Origin: Lyngbya sp. HA4199-MV5
Lineage (GTDB): Bacteria; Cyanobacteriota; Cyanobacteriia; Leptolyngbyales; Leptolyngbyaceae
Assembly (NCBI GenBank): GCA_019359375.1
Contig: JAHHHL010000059.1
Coordinates: 1-34,412 of the forward strand
Direction of reading: 5' to 3'
Length of the DNA: 34,412 nt
Shown one piece after another: positions 1-7,357 of this stretch (within the stretch, counting starts at the first letter, position 1; the number at the start of each line of letters is the position of its first letter). A program made the position numbers and the translations under genes. The notes under the pieces were generated by a model. That model did not search any database and had not been told where the DNA came from. It worked only from the letters and a program-made list of their open reading frames with translations.

Positions 1-2
1 CT

Positions 3-110
3 CTGTGGGCTGCCAGATTTTTTGAATGGTCGGTTGAAACCCCTACAGCTCAAAAAATTCCTTCAGAATTGCTAGACCTTTGGTCTGACCTACTCTGCTA
101 TGCTGCGTGA
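3..110 (+). pseudogene. Upstream part of the next gene, ending at an in-frame TGA
   Basis: This frame is open from the window edge to TGA at 108-110. It reads as normal protein, with motifs such as FFEWSVETP and LLDLWSDLLCYAA. The following gene (111-824) starts with a TTG that directly abuts this TGA in the same frame, with no ribosome-binding site between them. I infer that both pieces were once one protein split by a nonsense change, for example TGG or CGA to TGA. The true start lies outside the window. A sequencing error is also possible. Confidence 0.5.
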
Positions 111-824
111 TTGGCTAAAGTCGAGCTCAAGAGATTAGGATTTGAGTTTCCAGATCCCGATAGGGCTTTTATTTTAGCTCAATCCTGTTCCCTAAAATTT
201 CTAGATGCATTTGAACAACAGTGGGGCGTACTACCACTTTCTGTTCGTGCCTGGTATGAGTGTATCCATTCAGTCAATTTATTTGCATCAAAACCTATAT
301 CAAAAGATTTAATTCAGTCACTTGACCCAGCTTTGATAGCTGCAAGTTTTTCCAGTTGTGCAAATCTTTCTGATCATCTAACCGATAATGACGAGCTATG
401 TTGGTATATACAAGGAATTAACTTTTTGAGTTTAGAAGAGAGCTTGACAGAGGTTTTACAGGCGGCAAAAAAGTTTCAGGAAGCTTGGGAAGACGGAAGA
501 GTCGATGACTGGACTCGCAACTATTACCTTCAAAATAAAATTGACCCAGCGGTATTGACGGTAGGCTTTTTACCAATTGGAATGTCTATGAGCACCTGTG
601 AACCAATGGGCTTTGAGGTTGGTATAGCTAAAGCAGATTGCGTTATCGCTGATGACGATGGCAAAATCAACTTGGTTGATTTCCTCAGAGCGCACTTACT
701 TTCTGGAGAATTACTGCATGGGCACTGTGCCAGAAATCAGCAGTATGATTATGTCTATATAGGGAAAATGCCTCATCACTGCCAGGTAGCCTCTGAAGTT
801 ATGGAAGAATTACTATTGTTCTAG
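111..824 (+). CDS. Conserved hypothetical protein, probably the C-terminal part of a broken gene
   Basis: This is a 237-residue open frame beginning at TTG; no in-frame ATG or GTG with a good ribosome-binding site lies near the beginning. The protein is soluble, acidic and has no signal peptide. It contains a block reading WGVLPLSVRAWYE, which resembles uncharacterised bacterial proteins carrying an LPLSLRAWYE-type motif. I cannot assign a function. The frame continues upstream without a shift through the TGA at 108-110, so the natural N-terminus is probably the upstream piece and this is the distal part of a longer protein. The gene is visibly more AT-rich than nfi and the GHL10 gene downstream, which suggests accessory origin. 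It stops 29 bp before the DUF2141 gene on the same strand. Confidence 0.6.
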   Translation: MAKVELKRLGFEFPDPDRAFILAQSCSLKFLDAFEQQWGVLPLSVRAWYECIHSVNLFASKPISKDLIQSLDPALIAASFSSCANLSDHLTDNDELCWYIQGINFLSLEESLTEVLQAAKKFQEAWEDGRVDDWTRNYYLQNKIDPAVLTVGFLPIGMSMSTCEPMGFEVGIAKADCVIADDDGKINLVDFLRAHLLSGELLHGHCARNQQYDYVYIGKMPHHCQVASEVMEELLLF

Positions 825-853
825 CTTCAAATCAAACACATAAAAGTTTGGCA

Positions 854-1336
854 ATGTTTGAATTAACAAAAATTAGAATGGGCACGATCGCCCTGATCAC
901 ACTCTCCAGCCTATGCGTGGCATCGATCGCAAAAGCTGAGCTTAAAAGCACCTTGACCATTGAAATTGATGGGTTGAAAACGCAAAAAGGTGCAGTCTGC
1001 TTTAGGCTATTTTCCAGAAGTTTTGGGTTTCCGAACAACGATAAAAATGCTGTTATCCGCCGATGCGTCAAACTGTCTGAAAAAAGTGCTGAAGACCCGC
1101 TCAAAATTACGCTCAAAGACATTTCATCGGGCAGCTATGCCCTTATGGTTTTTCAAGATGTGAACGGCGATCGCAAACTCAACCGCAACACGACTGGCAT
1201 TCCCACTGAAGGCTACGGGTTTTCCAACAATCCCAATACTCGTCAAGATCTGACCCGCTACGGCGACTGCGTCTTCCTTCTGGCAGGTGCTGAGGAAACC
1301 ATCAAAATTAAGATGAAGTATCCACCCGCAAAGTAG
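854..1336 (+). CDS. Secreted DUF2141 domain protein
   Basis: This 160-residue protein has an N-terminal signal peptide (hydrophobic stretch ITLSSLCVASIAKA, cleavage expected after AKA). The rest matches the DUF2141 family as I recognise it: an N-terminal strand (LTIEIDGL), a KGAVCFRLF segment, the DISSGSYALMVFQDVNGDRKLNRN block and the GIPTEGYGFSNN motif. DUF2141 proteins are small periplasmic or extracellular beta-sandwich proteins of unknown function. Four cysteines remain after the signal peptide. ATG 854 was chosen over TTG 848; a second ATG nine codons in would still leave a usable signal. The neighbours give no functional clue. Confidence 0.8.
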   Translation: MFELTKIRMGTIALITLSSLCVASIAKAELKSTLTIEIDGLKTQKGAVCFRLFSRSFGFPNNDKNAVIRRCVKLSEKSAEDPLKITLKDISSGSYALMVFQDVNGDRKLNRNTTGIPTEGYGFSNNPNTRQDLTRYGDCVFLLAGAEETIKIKMKYPPAK

Positions 1337-1397
1337 GGGATGGGGTATGGAGTACAGAACGTAGGGTTGGAAGAGTTCCATGTTTTGAGTTGTTTTT

Positions 1398-1483
1398 GTC
1401 TCCGCGTCCCCGTGTCTCCGTATCGCTGCGTCTTCTCTCTCTACCTCTGCCCCCCTTGCTCCCCCTGCCTCCCATCCTCTCCC
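1398..1483 (+). repeat. Pyrimidine-rich low-complexity tract before nfi
   Basis: About 86 bases are almost entirely C and T, made of imperfect GTCTCCGCGTCCC-like and CTCCCCCTGCC-like units. The tract runs up to the nfi start codon and leaves no Shine-Dalgarno sequence. A purine-rich patch follows the upstream stop codon (1335-1353, GGGGATGGGG) and could pair with CCCATCCTCTCCC at 1471-1483. The same arrangement recurs in other spacers of this window. Confidence 0.7.
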
Positions 1484-2209
1484 ATGCACATCATCCAACG
1501 TCACGAATGGGTGCTCACGGCAGAAGAGGCGATCGCCATCCAGCAAGACCTCCGCAAAGAGATTGTGACGATCGATGATTTCGATACCATTCGTCATGTT
1601 GCGGGTGTCGATGTCGGTTTTGAATCCGAGGGAACCATTACCCGTGCTGCGATCGCTGTGCTTAATGTGGACGATTTGCAGTTGCAGGATCGGGCGATCG
1701 CCCGTCGCCCCACGACCTTTCCCTACATTCCCGGTTTCCTCTCCTTTCGAGAAGTACCTGCGGTGCTGGATGCCTTGGGAAAAATCACCGTGATTCCTGA
1801 CTTGCTGCTGTGTGATGGTCAGGGCATCGCTCATCCGCGTCGGTTTGGCATTGCCTGCCATATCGGGTTGTTGGCAAATGTCCCCACGATCGGCGTGGCA
1901 AAATCCCTCTTGGTTGGCAAGCACGCAGAGTTGGCGGACGATCGCGGCAGTTGGCAACCCCTCATCCACAAAGGCGAAACCATTGGTGCCGCATTGAGAA
2001 CCCGTCCCGGTACTAAACCGCTCTACATTTCACCGGGACATCGGGTAAGTTTAGAAACGGCGATCGCCTACGTCATGCGCTGCACTACCAGATATCGACT
2101 GCCCGAAACGACGCGCCATGCCCACAAGTTGGCATCGGGTCCGGCGATCGATCAGCCAGCCAAACCAGACGAACCGTCATCTCAACAGATGTCTTTAGAT
2201 TTTGGGTAG
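1484..2209 (+). CDS. nfi: Endonuclease V (deoxyinosine 3' endonuclease)
   Basis: Endonuclease V nicks DNA at the second phosphodiester bond 3' of deoxyinosine, starting repair of deaminated adenine. Family hallmarks are in order: VAGVDVGF with the first metal-binding Asp, the substrate-wedge motif [33 protein letters not shown] with the second catalytic Asp and conserved His, IGVAKSLL, and the C-terminal [13 protein letters not shown]. At 241 residues the length is typical. The frame extends 48 codons upstream, but that part is encoded by a CT-rich repeat tract and is not family-like, so ATG 1484 (MHIIQRHEW) is preferred. The C-terminal tail is rich in Pro, Ser and Gln, as often seen in cyanobacterial copies. 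The gene is monocistronic in appearance. Confidence 0.95.
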   Translation: MHIIQRHEWVLTAEEAIAIQQDLRKEIVTIDDFDTIRHVAGVDVGFESEGTITRAAIAVLNVDDLQLQDRAIARRPTTFPYIPGFLSFREVPAVLDALGKITVIPDLLLCDGQGIAHPRRFGIACHIGLLANVPTIGVAKSLLVGKHAELADDRGSWQPLIHKGETIGAALRTRPGTKPLYISPGHRVSLETAIAYVMRCTTRYRLPETTRHAHKLASGPAIDQPAKPDEPSSQQMSLDFG

Positions 2210-2358
2210 TGCCATTCAAGAACGGATGGAGTTTCAAATGGTGATGCTGCGTGCTGCAATGTTGAGCGGTTCCTACTCACCCACTTACCAATTCTCTCGT
2301 ACGGCTGCATTTAGAAATGCCTGGGTTTAGAGGATAATAAACTCAAAAATTGTTGCGT

Positions 2359-4329
2359 ATGGTCGCTTCTGGTTTCCCTGATACTCAAACCCACTGGGCA
2401 CGTCCTTTTATTGAAGGATTGGCACAACGCCACATCATGCGCGGTTTTGAAGATGGCTCCTTTCGCCCCGAACGCGCGATGAGTCGAGCAGAATTTGCCT
2501 CGGTGCTGCAAGCTGCTTTTAGTCCCGCTGCCACTCGTCCCTACGTGCCGTTTGTGGATGTGCCGACCACTCACTGGGCAGCAGGAGCCATTCGTCGCGC
2601 CTATGAAGGGGGCTTTTTAACGGGCTATCCCGGACAGCAGTTTCGTCCCACTGAGAACATTCCCAGAGTGCAGGCGCTGGCATCCCTCGTCGGTGGGTTA
2701 GGGCTGTCGTCTGAGGCTGATGTCCCGTTAGCACAGTTGTATCAAGATAACGCTCAGATTGCAGATTGGGCGATCGCGTCGATCGCCACTGCCACTGCCA
2801 ACGAACTCGTTGTCAATCACCCCGATCGACGGCGACTGCGACCCACCCAACCAGCAACCCGTGCTGAAATTGCTGCCTTTGTCTATCAATGTCTGGTGGC
2901 TTTGGGGAAAGCGTCTGCGATCGACTCCAGTGCGATCGTGCCGTGGGTGAAAACGGTTGCCGTCTCCCATACACGAGAATTTCGCGCCGCCTGGGTTGCC
3001 TGCGTTTGGAACGGCGACTTTCCCTCCAAAGCTGGACTCTCTACCCAGCAGCAGCAAGCAGAACTGATCGCCATTCTCGATCGGATGCAGGCATTGAACC
3101 TGAATGCCCTGATCTTGCAGGTGCGCCCCGAAGGCGATGCGCTCTATCGTTCCTCGCTAGAACCCTGGAGTTCCTGGCTGACGGGCACGCAAGGCAAGGC
3201 ACCCGATCCGTTTTATGATCCATTGGAGTTTGCGATCGCCCAGGCACACCAGCGTAATATTGAACTGCACGCCTGGTTCAATCCCTACCGTGCCCGCACG
3301 TCTGAACGCACCGTGAATGTCAGTCCTCACATGGCGGTGACGAATCCGGAGGTCGTGTATCGCTGGGATAAACAGCTTTGGATGGATCCGGGCGCAAAGG
3401 TGGTGCAAGACCGCACCGCAAACGTCATTCTGGATGTGGTGCGTCGGTACGATGTGGATGGCATTCACCTGGATGATTATTTTTACCCGTATCCAATCGC
3501 CGGACAAACCTTCCCTGATGACAAAACCTATCAGGCGTACAAAGCGGGCGGTGGGTCGTTGGCTCTTGCAGATTGGCGACGCGATAACGTGAATCGGCTG
3601 ATTCAACGCCTTGCCACGGGCATTCGCGCTGCCAAACCCCACGTTAAATTTGGCATCAGCCCCTTTGGCATTTACCGTCCTGGTCAGCCGCCCCAGGTGC
3701 GAGGATTGGATGCCTACAACCAGCTTTACGCCGACTCTCTCAAATGGCTCCAGGAAGGCTGGGTCGATTACCTTTCGCCGCAGCTTTACTGGCGGATTGA
3801 TGCCACAGCGCAAAGCTATCCCGTCTTGCTGCGCTGGTGGACGGACAACAACCCCAAGCAACGGCACCTTTACCCTGGTAACAATTTGGGCGCTTTGGGT
3901 GGGAACCAATGGGATCTGTCCGAAATTCTGAACCAGATTGATTTAACTCGGCAACTCACGCCTCAACTGGCACTGGGCAACGTGTTTTTTAGCGCGAAAG
4001 CACTCACTGCAAACCATCAAGGGATTGGCGATCGTTTCCGCACCACAACTTATGCCAACCTTTCTCTACCGCCCTCTATGCCCTGGCTCCCTGCCAACAC
4101 ACCTACGATGCCCACAGGCGTTCACACCAGCAACGGCAAACTCACCTGGAATGCCTCCCCTCAACCCATTCGCGGCTGGACGCTCTACCAGCAGAATGGG
4201 ACTGATTGGACGCTCCGCCAGGTGCTTCCCGCTGCAACCACAACCTTAGCTGTTCCATCAGGTGTGTATGCTCTTTGTGCCGTTGGGCGATCGGCTATCG
4301 AAAGTAAAGGCGTTGTGGTGCAAGTGTGA
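2359..4329 (+). CDS. SLH-domain protein with GHL10 (DUF187) glycosidase-like domain
   Basis: This 656-residue protein begins with three S-layer homology repeats (about residues 5-180: FPDTQTHWARPFIEGL, FVDVPTTHWAAGAIRRAY, and a third near LAQLYQDNAQIADWAIASI). A glycosyl-hydrolase-like GHL10 domain follows at about 200-530, marked by REFRAAWVACVWNGDFPS, LNALILQVRPEGDALY, HAWFNPYRAR, the acidic VDGIHLDDYFYPYP block and GISPFGIYRP. The C-terminal 100 residues look like a fibronectin-III-like beta domain. The family acts on, or binds, envelope polysaccharide; the exact substrate is unknown. No classical signal peptide follows ATG 2359, and extending to the TTGs at 2350 or 2353 does not add one, so export is uncertain although SLH repeats imply cell-wall anchoring. 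Confidence 0.9.
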   Translation: MVASGFPDTQTHWARPFIEGLAQRHIMRGFEDGSFRPERAMSRAEFASVLQAAFSPAATRPYVPFVDVPTTHWAAGAIRRAYEGGFLTGYPGQQFRPTENIPRVQALASLVGGLGLSSEADVPLAQLYQDNAQIADWAIASIATATANELVVNHPDRRRLRPTQPATRAEIAAFVYQCLVALGKASAIDSSAIVPWVKTVAVSHTREFRAAWVACVWNGDFPSKAGLSTQQQQAELIAILDRMQALNLNALILQVRPEGDALYRSSLEPWSSWLTGTQGKAPDPFYDPLEFAIAQAHQRNIELHAWFNPYRARTSERTVNVSPHMAVTNPEVVYRWDKQLWMDPGAKVVQDRTANVILDVVRRYDVDGIHLDDYFYPYPIAGQTFPDDKTYQAYKAGGGSLALADWRRDNVNRLIQRLATGIRAAKPHVKFGISPFGIYRPGQPPQVRGLDAYNQLYADSLKWLQEGWVDYLSPQLYWRIDATAQSYPVLLRWWTDNNPKQRHLYPGNNLGALGGNQWDLSEILNQIDLTRQLTPQLALGNVFFSAKALTANHQGIGDRFRTTTYANLSLPPSMPWLPANTPTMPTGVHTSNGKLTWNASPQPIRGWTLYQQNGTDWTLRQVLPAATTTLAVPSGVYALCAVGRSAIESKGVVVQV

Positions 4330-4417
4330 GAGGGGCGATCAGTCTGCTAGAGAAAGGATATGATTTAGAAACTTTCGGTTTAATTGCATGAAAACAAGAG
4401 TTAAGCCAAAGCGTTCC

Positions 4418-4546
4418 AGATAACATCCCAAAATGGACGCTCAAGCCGAAATTTTCAGTCTAATAAGTTGTTAGCTAGCTTAAGCGATTTGTAGGGGCAG
4501 TACTTTAAGGCTATCTGTCAGCTATGTAGAATTAAGTGATCGTTAC
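4418..4546 (+). repeat. Degenerate attC-like site (left boundary of the cassette block)
   Basis: A left half beginning AGCTAGCTTAA at 4473 matches the sites at 5960 and 6904, including a TATCTGT block at exactly the same offset as in the 5960 site (35 bases after AGCTTAA/AGCTAAC). GTTAC at 4542 takes the place of the right core GTTAGC. An overlapping alternative pairs AGATAAC (4418-4424) with GTTAGCT (4470-4476), with inner boxes AATGGAC and GTCTAAT. Either reading is weaker than the two downstream sites. The rest of the 4330-4589 spacer shows nothing else recognisable. Confidence 0.35.
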
Positions 4547-4589
4547 AATCTACCATAGGAAGTATCAGGAGTAATGTGGAGATCTAGCA

Positions 4590-5180
4590 GTGCGAACAAT
4601 TCTTGGTGGTTGGATTAGTATTCTTTTAGGATTGATTGGCTTGTGGGTTACTTTCAATCCAGATGTAACCAAGTTCTCAATTTTTCAAGTTTTTCTTCTA
4701 ACAATAAGTATTCTGGGAATACTATTTATGATCTACTGGGATATTTATTCCTACTTGAAAAGAAGACCAAAGCTTTACCGCACAACTAAACAAATTGATA
4801 AATACATGTATGCTTGGATTTCTCAACGTGGACGAGTATTAATTTTCACTCGCGATATGAGTTGGGCTAATTCAACAGATATTAAGAAGTTACTAATGGA
4901 TAAAGCAGCTAAAAGAGAATTAGAAATTTGCTTGCCAAATCCTATTCCTCTTACCACAGAACTTGCTGCTGCTGGAGCAGAAGTTTACACCTACAAGTCA
5001 TTCAATGATTCGCCCTATTCACGCTTCACGATTATCCGCTATGGCAAAGATGATGCTCGGATAGCAATTGGGCGTAATGTAGATGGATTGCATCGCATCG
5101 ATGAGTATTCCTACGGCACAGATCCTGTTTTTTCTATCGCATATGATTTAGTTAGGCTCGTTAAACACTTCTCTTATTAG
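4590..5180 (+). CDS. Two-TM membrane protein with a soluble C-terminal domain of unknown function
   Basis: This is a 196-residue protein starting at GTG 4590, preceded by GGAG at suitable spacing. Two membrane helices occupy roughly residues 5-22 and 31-52, followed by a basic loop (YLKRRPKLYR). The soluble part contains RGRVLIFTRDMSWANSTD, a LEICLPNP strand and AAGAEVYTYKSF. This order recalls non-catalytic phospholipase-D-like sensor folds, but no HxK motif is present, so the resemblance is only suggestive. The stop is 9 bp before the methyltransferase start, so the two are probably co-transcribed and may work together. The gene is AT-rich relative to its surroundings and lies between attC-like sites. 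Function unknown. Confidence 0.75.
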   Translation: MRTILGGWISILLGLIGLWVTFNPDVTKFSIFQVFLLTISILGILFMIYWDIYSYLKRRPKLYRTTKQIDKYMYAWISQRGRVLIFTRDMSWANSTDIKKLLMDKAAKRELEICLPNPIPLTTELAAAGAEVYTYKSFNDSPYSRFTIIRYGKDDARIAIGRNVDGLHRIDEYSYGTDPVFSIAYDLVRLVKHFSY

Positions 5181-5189
5181 GGCATAAAA

Positions 5190-5948
5190 TTGACAGAATC
5201 AATTCATCCAACGCATAAAAGCCACGCAGAAATCGAGAAAGAATGGGATGCTATTGCTCCCATTCGAGATACTCAAATATCACAGGGTAAAGATATCAGC
5301 TTTCTTAAGGTACTCCTTCCAGCGATTGAGCAACTAACAATCAGTAGTAATTTCAGCCGTGTTTTGGATGTTGGTTGTGGAGTTGGTTTTATAACGGAAG
5401 CATTTTCAACTAAGGCTAATTATATTGTGGGCGTAGACCTAAGCAAGCGGAGCATTGAGCTTGCACAAAAGCGGCTGCATGACGCACATCATGCTCATTT
5501 TTATTCTAGAAGTATAGAAGAGTTTTCCCAGCAAACTGCACCGCATAGCTTTTCTCTTGCAATTGCAAACATGACGTTGATGACATCTCTGGATCTGCTG
5601 TCTCTACTTAGAGCTGTAGCAAGGTTACTCTGCACTGGTGCTCATTTTGTTTTTACAATTACACATCCATGTTTCTGGTCACATTATTGGGGTTATGACA
5701 CTGCCGATTGGTTTCACTACAATCAAGAAATAGTAGTAGAAGCGCCATTCAAAATCAGCTTTGATACATCAGGCACCATCACTACACATGTGCATAGACC
5801 TCTTTCTCAATACTTCAGTAGTCTTATAGAAGTTGGCTTTCTTATCGAAGCTGTTCTTGAGCCTTTTCCTCCTCCTGACACTGATCCAAAATATCTCCGC
5901 AACTGGAAACAGCCACGATTTCTAGCCATTCGGTGTGTCCGTGAGTAA
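5190..5948 (+). CDS. Class I SAM-dependent methyltransferase
   Basis: This 252-residue protein has a typical AdoMet-binding Rossmann fold. Motif I is VLDVGCGVGFITEAF near residue 55. YIVGVDLSKRSIELAQ gives the acidic residue that binds the ribose, and FSLAIANMTLMTSL is motif IV. The C-terminal half has FVFTITHPCFWSH and ends in FLAIRCVRE, like methyltransferase family 11/25 enzymes acting on small molecules. The substrate cannot be deduced. The start is TTG 5190, 9 bp after the stop of the membrane-protein gene; there is no good upstream ATG in frame. The gene is the second of a two-gene unit ending 15 bp before an attC-like site, as expected for a cassette. AT-rich codon use also fits an acquired unit. 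Confidence 0.85.
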   Translation: MTESIHPTHKSHAEIEKEWDAIAPIRDTQISQGKDISFLKVLLPAIEQLTISSNFSRVLDVGCGVGFITEAFSTKANYIVGVDLSKRSIELAQKRLHDAHHAHFYSRSIEEFSQQTAPHSFSLAIANMTLMTSLDLLSLLRAVARLLCTGAHFVFTITHPCFWSHYWGYDTADWFHYNQEIVVEAPFKISFDTSGTITTHVHRPLSQYFSSLIEVGFLIEAVLEPFPPPDTDPKYLRNWKQPRFLAIRCVRE

Positions 5949-5959
5949 AGATAAGGTTC

Positions 5960-6049
5960 AGCTAGCTAACACTACGTGGCAGCGGACAAACGAAAGATAT
6001 CTGTAGGGAGTTGAAAGTTAATTACTGCCGCTACACTTTATCGTTAGCT
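5960..6049 (+). repeat. attC-like recombination site
   Basis: Outer core boxes AGCTAAC (5964-5970) and GTTAGCT (6043-6049) are inverted repeats fitting the integron R''/R' pattern. Inside them, GGCAGCGG (5978-5985) pairs with CCGCTACA (6029-6036), with one G-T wobble, as the L''/L' boxes; spacers of about 6-7 bases separate R and L on each side. The left half reads AACACTACGTGGCAGCGGAC, very like textbook attC left ends. The site follows the methyltransferase stop by 11 bp. A generic hairpin repeat remains possible. Confidence 0.6.
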
Positions 6050-6098
6050 GACTCTATGTTATCTGTGGAATCCACAAAGCTTCCCTGTTGCCCAAAAG

Positions 6099-6596
6099 CT
6101 AAGGCAAACCCATCTCGTTAACAAGTTGCAAAACGCTGTTGTACAAAGGTTCTGCAACCCAAAATCCAGCCTCATTGATTAACGCATCCAATAAAGGTTT
6201 GACCTCAGCAATCAAGCCTTTATTTTTCGCTTCGACTAAGATTCCCAAGATACCTGTGTAAGAGAGATTCAGCCTACTTGCAACTAGCCGACCTCGACGT
6301 TCATCAATTAAAACTTGATCTGCTTTCATCTCGATCGCTAGAGCGATCGCTTCCGCTTCTCCAATATCCAGTTCGTTGCTCAGTGCTTTAACAAGGGTGC
6401 GATCGCTGATAGAACGAGTTTGAATCCAATCAAAGGTTTGTACTTCAGTCGCACCTGCAACAATAAAATTGGGGTCGATTAGTTCTCGATAGACGGCTTC
6501 AGGAATAAAAACCGTTCCATAGAGTTGATTAAGAAGATGAAGATAGTTGATTGCAGCGAGATTGTTGATCGGTGATGTATCACTGACAATAATCAC
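6099..6596 (-). CDS. DUF3368 (PIN-like) toxin of a toxin-antitoxin pair
   Basis: This 165-residue protein resembles DUF3368, a VapC-like PIN-domain family considered the toxin partner of UPF0175. The N-terminus reads IIVSDTSPINNLAAI with the first conserved Asp. VFIPEAVYREL follows, then ELDIGEAEAIALAIEMKADQVLIDERRGR carries the acidic residues expected in the nuclease site, then a C-terminal VAEPLYNSVLQLV. PIN toxins are metal-dependent RNases; activity here is inferred. The start ATG overlaps the antitoxin stop by 4 bp (6593-6596), giving translational coupling. The pair runs opposite to all its neighbours and lies between two attC-like sites. The length is normal and no damage is visible. 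Confidence 0.85.
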   Translation of the reverse strand: MIIVSDTSPINNLAAINYLHLLNQLYGTVFIPEAVYRELIDPNFIVAGATEVQTFDWIQTRSISDRTLVKALSNELDIGEAEAIALAIEMKADQVLIDERRGRLVASRLNLSYTGILGILVEAKNKGLIAEVKPLLDALINEAGFWVAEPLYNSVLQLVNEMGLP

Positions 6597-6838
6597 AACC
6601 TACCCATCTTCTGCAGGTTTTGAATGTCCTGTTCAAAATCTTCCACTCCGTAATGAACTGGAATGTGACGGCTAGCTAGTAGATGCTGAAATGCTACGCG
6701 ATGCATTCCTGCAAAACGACTGGCTTGAGCAAGGGTAAGCTTTTCTTGCTGAAAGAGCATAATAGCTATCTCTTGACGCATTTCACCCTCAGTCATGCGA
6801 GTTGCAGTTAAAATTTCATCAGGGACAACAACACTCAT
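6593..6838 (-). CDS. UPF0175 family antitoxin
   Basis: This 81-residue protein has the UPF0175 layout: a short N-terminal strand (MSVVVPDEIL), the helix EGEMRQEIAIMLFQQEKLTLAQASRFAGM, which contains the helix-turn-helix-like AGMHRVAFQHLLASRHIPVHYG segment, and an acidic tail VEDFEQDIQNLQK that probably binds the toxin. It is the first gene of the pair and overlaps the DUF3368 toxin start by 4 bp. UPF0175 proteins act as antitoxins and probably autoregulate through DNA binding. ATG 6838 is the only sensible start. The promoter must lie within the stretch between 6839 and the attC-like site at 6904, reading leftward. Confidence 0.85.
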   Translation of the reverse strand: MSVVVPDEILTATRMTEGEMRQEIAIMLFQQEKLTLAQASRFAGMHRVAFQHLLASRHIPVHYGVEDFEQDIQNLQKMGRL

Positions 6839-6903
6839 GGCAAAATTTCTCGTTACCCTTACTATTTTACGCTTTTAAGCTAGTAAATGCCTGTGTTCCG
6901 TCC

Positions 6904-6987
6904 GAGCCAGCTAACACTGCGTTGGTGCGGACAGTACAGAGGTTATCTGTGGGTGTTATCTGCCATTGCACAACTGCGACGTTAGAG
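6904..6987 (+). repeat. attC-like recombination site
   Basis: Core boxes AGCTAAC (6908-6914) and GTTAGAG (6981-6987) face each other. The inner boxes TTGGTGC (6922-6928) and GCACAAC (6968-6974) pair with one G-T wobble. The left half is closely similar to the site at 5960 (AGCTAACACT, CGT, GCGGACA and a TATCTGT block at nearly the same offset), while the right halves diverge except where pairing is required. That is how attC sites behave: structure conserved, sequence free. Confidence 0.6.
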
Positions 6988-7039
6988 TAGCAAGTTCAGC
7001 GATCGCTGCTCTGATTGATTGGATGAACCACCGAAAAAT

Positions 7040-7077
7040 TCAACATCAGCTCTGGAGCAATTTCCTCTGCAAGCTAA
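7040..7077 (+). repeat. Left copy of a 38-bp imperfect direct repeat
   Basis: The sequence from TCAACATCAG to GCAAGCTAA matches 8513-8550 with 6 mismatches. The two copies flank the orphan antitoxin and membrane-protein genes, with 1,473 bp between equivalent positions. They may mark the ends of an acquired segment or a duplication. Confidence 0.65.
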
Positions 7078-7151
7078 AATCAAGAGGTGAAGTCGCAGCG
7101 CGTTCAAATGGATGACGGTTCGACATCTCACCTACTATTCTGCGAGGATCT

Positions 7152-7349
7152 ATGCGATCGATTGAGCAGCTAACCGAAGAACTTCTCGCGCTTCCTCCTG
7201 CATCCAGGGCACTTCTAGCAGAAAAGCTTGTCGACAGCCTGGAATTTGACACCGATTCAACTGTCCAGGCAGTTTGGGTCGCTGAAGCGAAGCAACGACG
7301 CACTCAAATTCGTAATAGCTCTGTCCAGTCGATTCCAGGAGACGAATAA
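7152..7349 (+). CDS. Addiction module component (TIGR02574-like) antitoxin, shortened, no toxin partner
   Basis: This 65-residue protein matches the short addiction-module antitoxins of the TIGR02574 type: an N-terminal helix SIEQLTEELLALPPASRALLAEKLVDSL followed by WVAEAKQRRTQIRNSSVQSIPGDE. Family members usually continue past the IPGEE motif for another ten or so residues (a VRRxL-type end); here the stop comes immediately, so the toxin-binding end appears trimmed. No ParE/RelE toxin follows. The next gene, 8 bp downstream, is a membrane protein. Start ATG 7152 follows an AGGA ribosome-binding site. It may be a remnant, or an antitoxin co-opted to a new partner. Confidence 0.75.
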   Translation: MRSIEQLTEELLALPPASRALLAEKLVDSLEFDTDSTVQAVWVAEAKQRRTQIRNSSVQSIPGDE

Positions 7350-7357
7350 ATCTGAAG

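Larger units (their letters stand above)
6839..7151. other. Gene-free spacer of about 310 bp with an attC-like site and a direct repeat
   Basis: It holds the presumed leftward promoter of the UPF0175/DUF3368 pair (6840-6900), the attC-like site at 6904-6987 and the left copy of a 38-bp direct repeat at 7040-7077. An AGGA ribosome-binding site for the next gene lies at about 7144-7147. Nothing else is recognisable. Confidence 0.6.

Noticed and set aside
1124-1969. 281-codon open frame antisense to nfi and the DUF2141 gene
   Set aside because: It overlaps two genes with clear family motifs and has no protein-like signature of its own.
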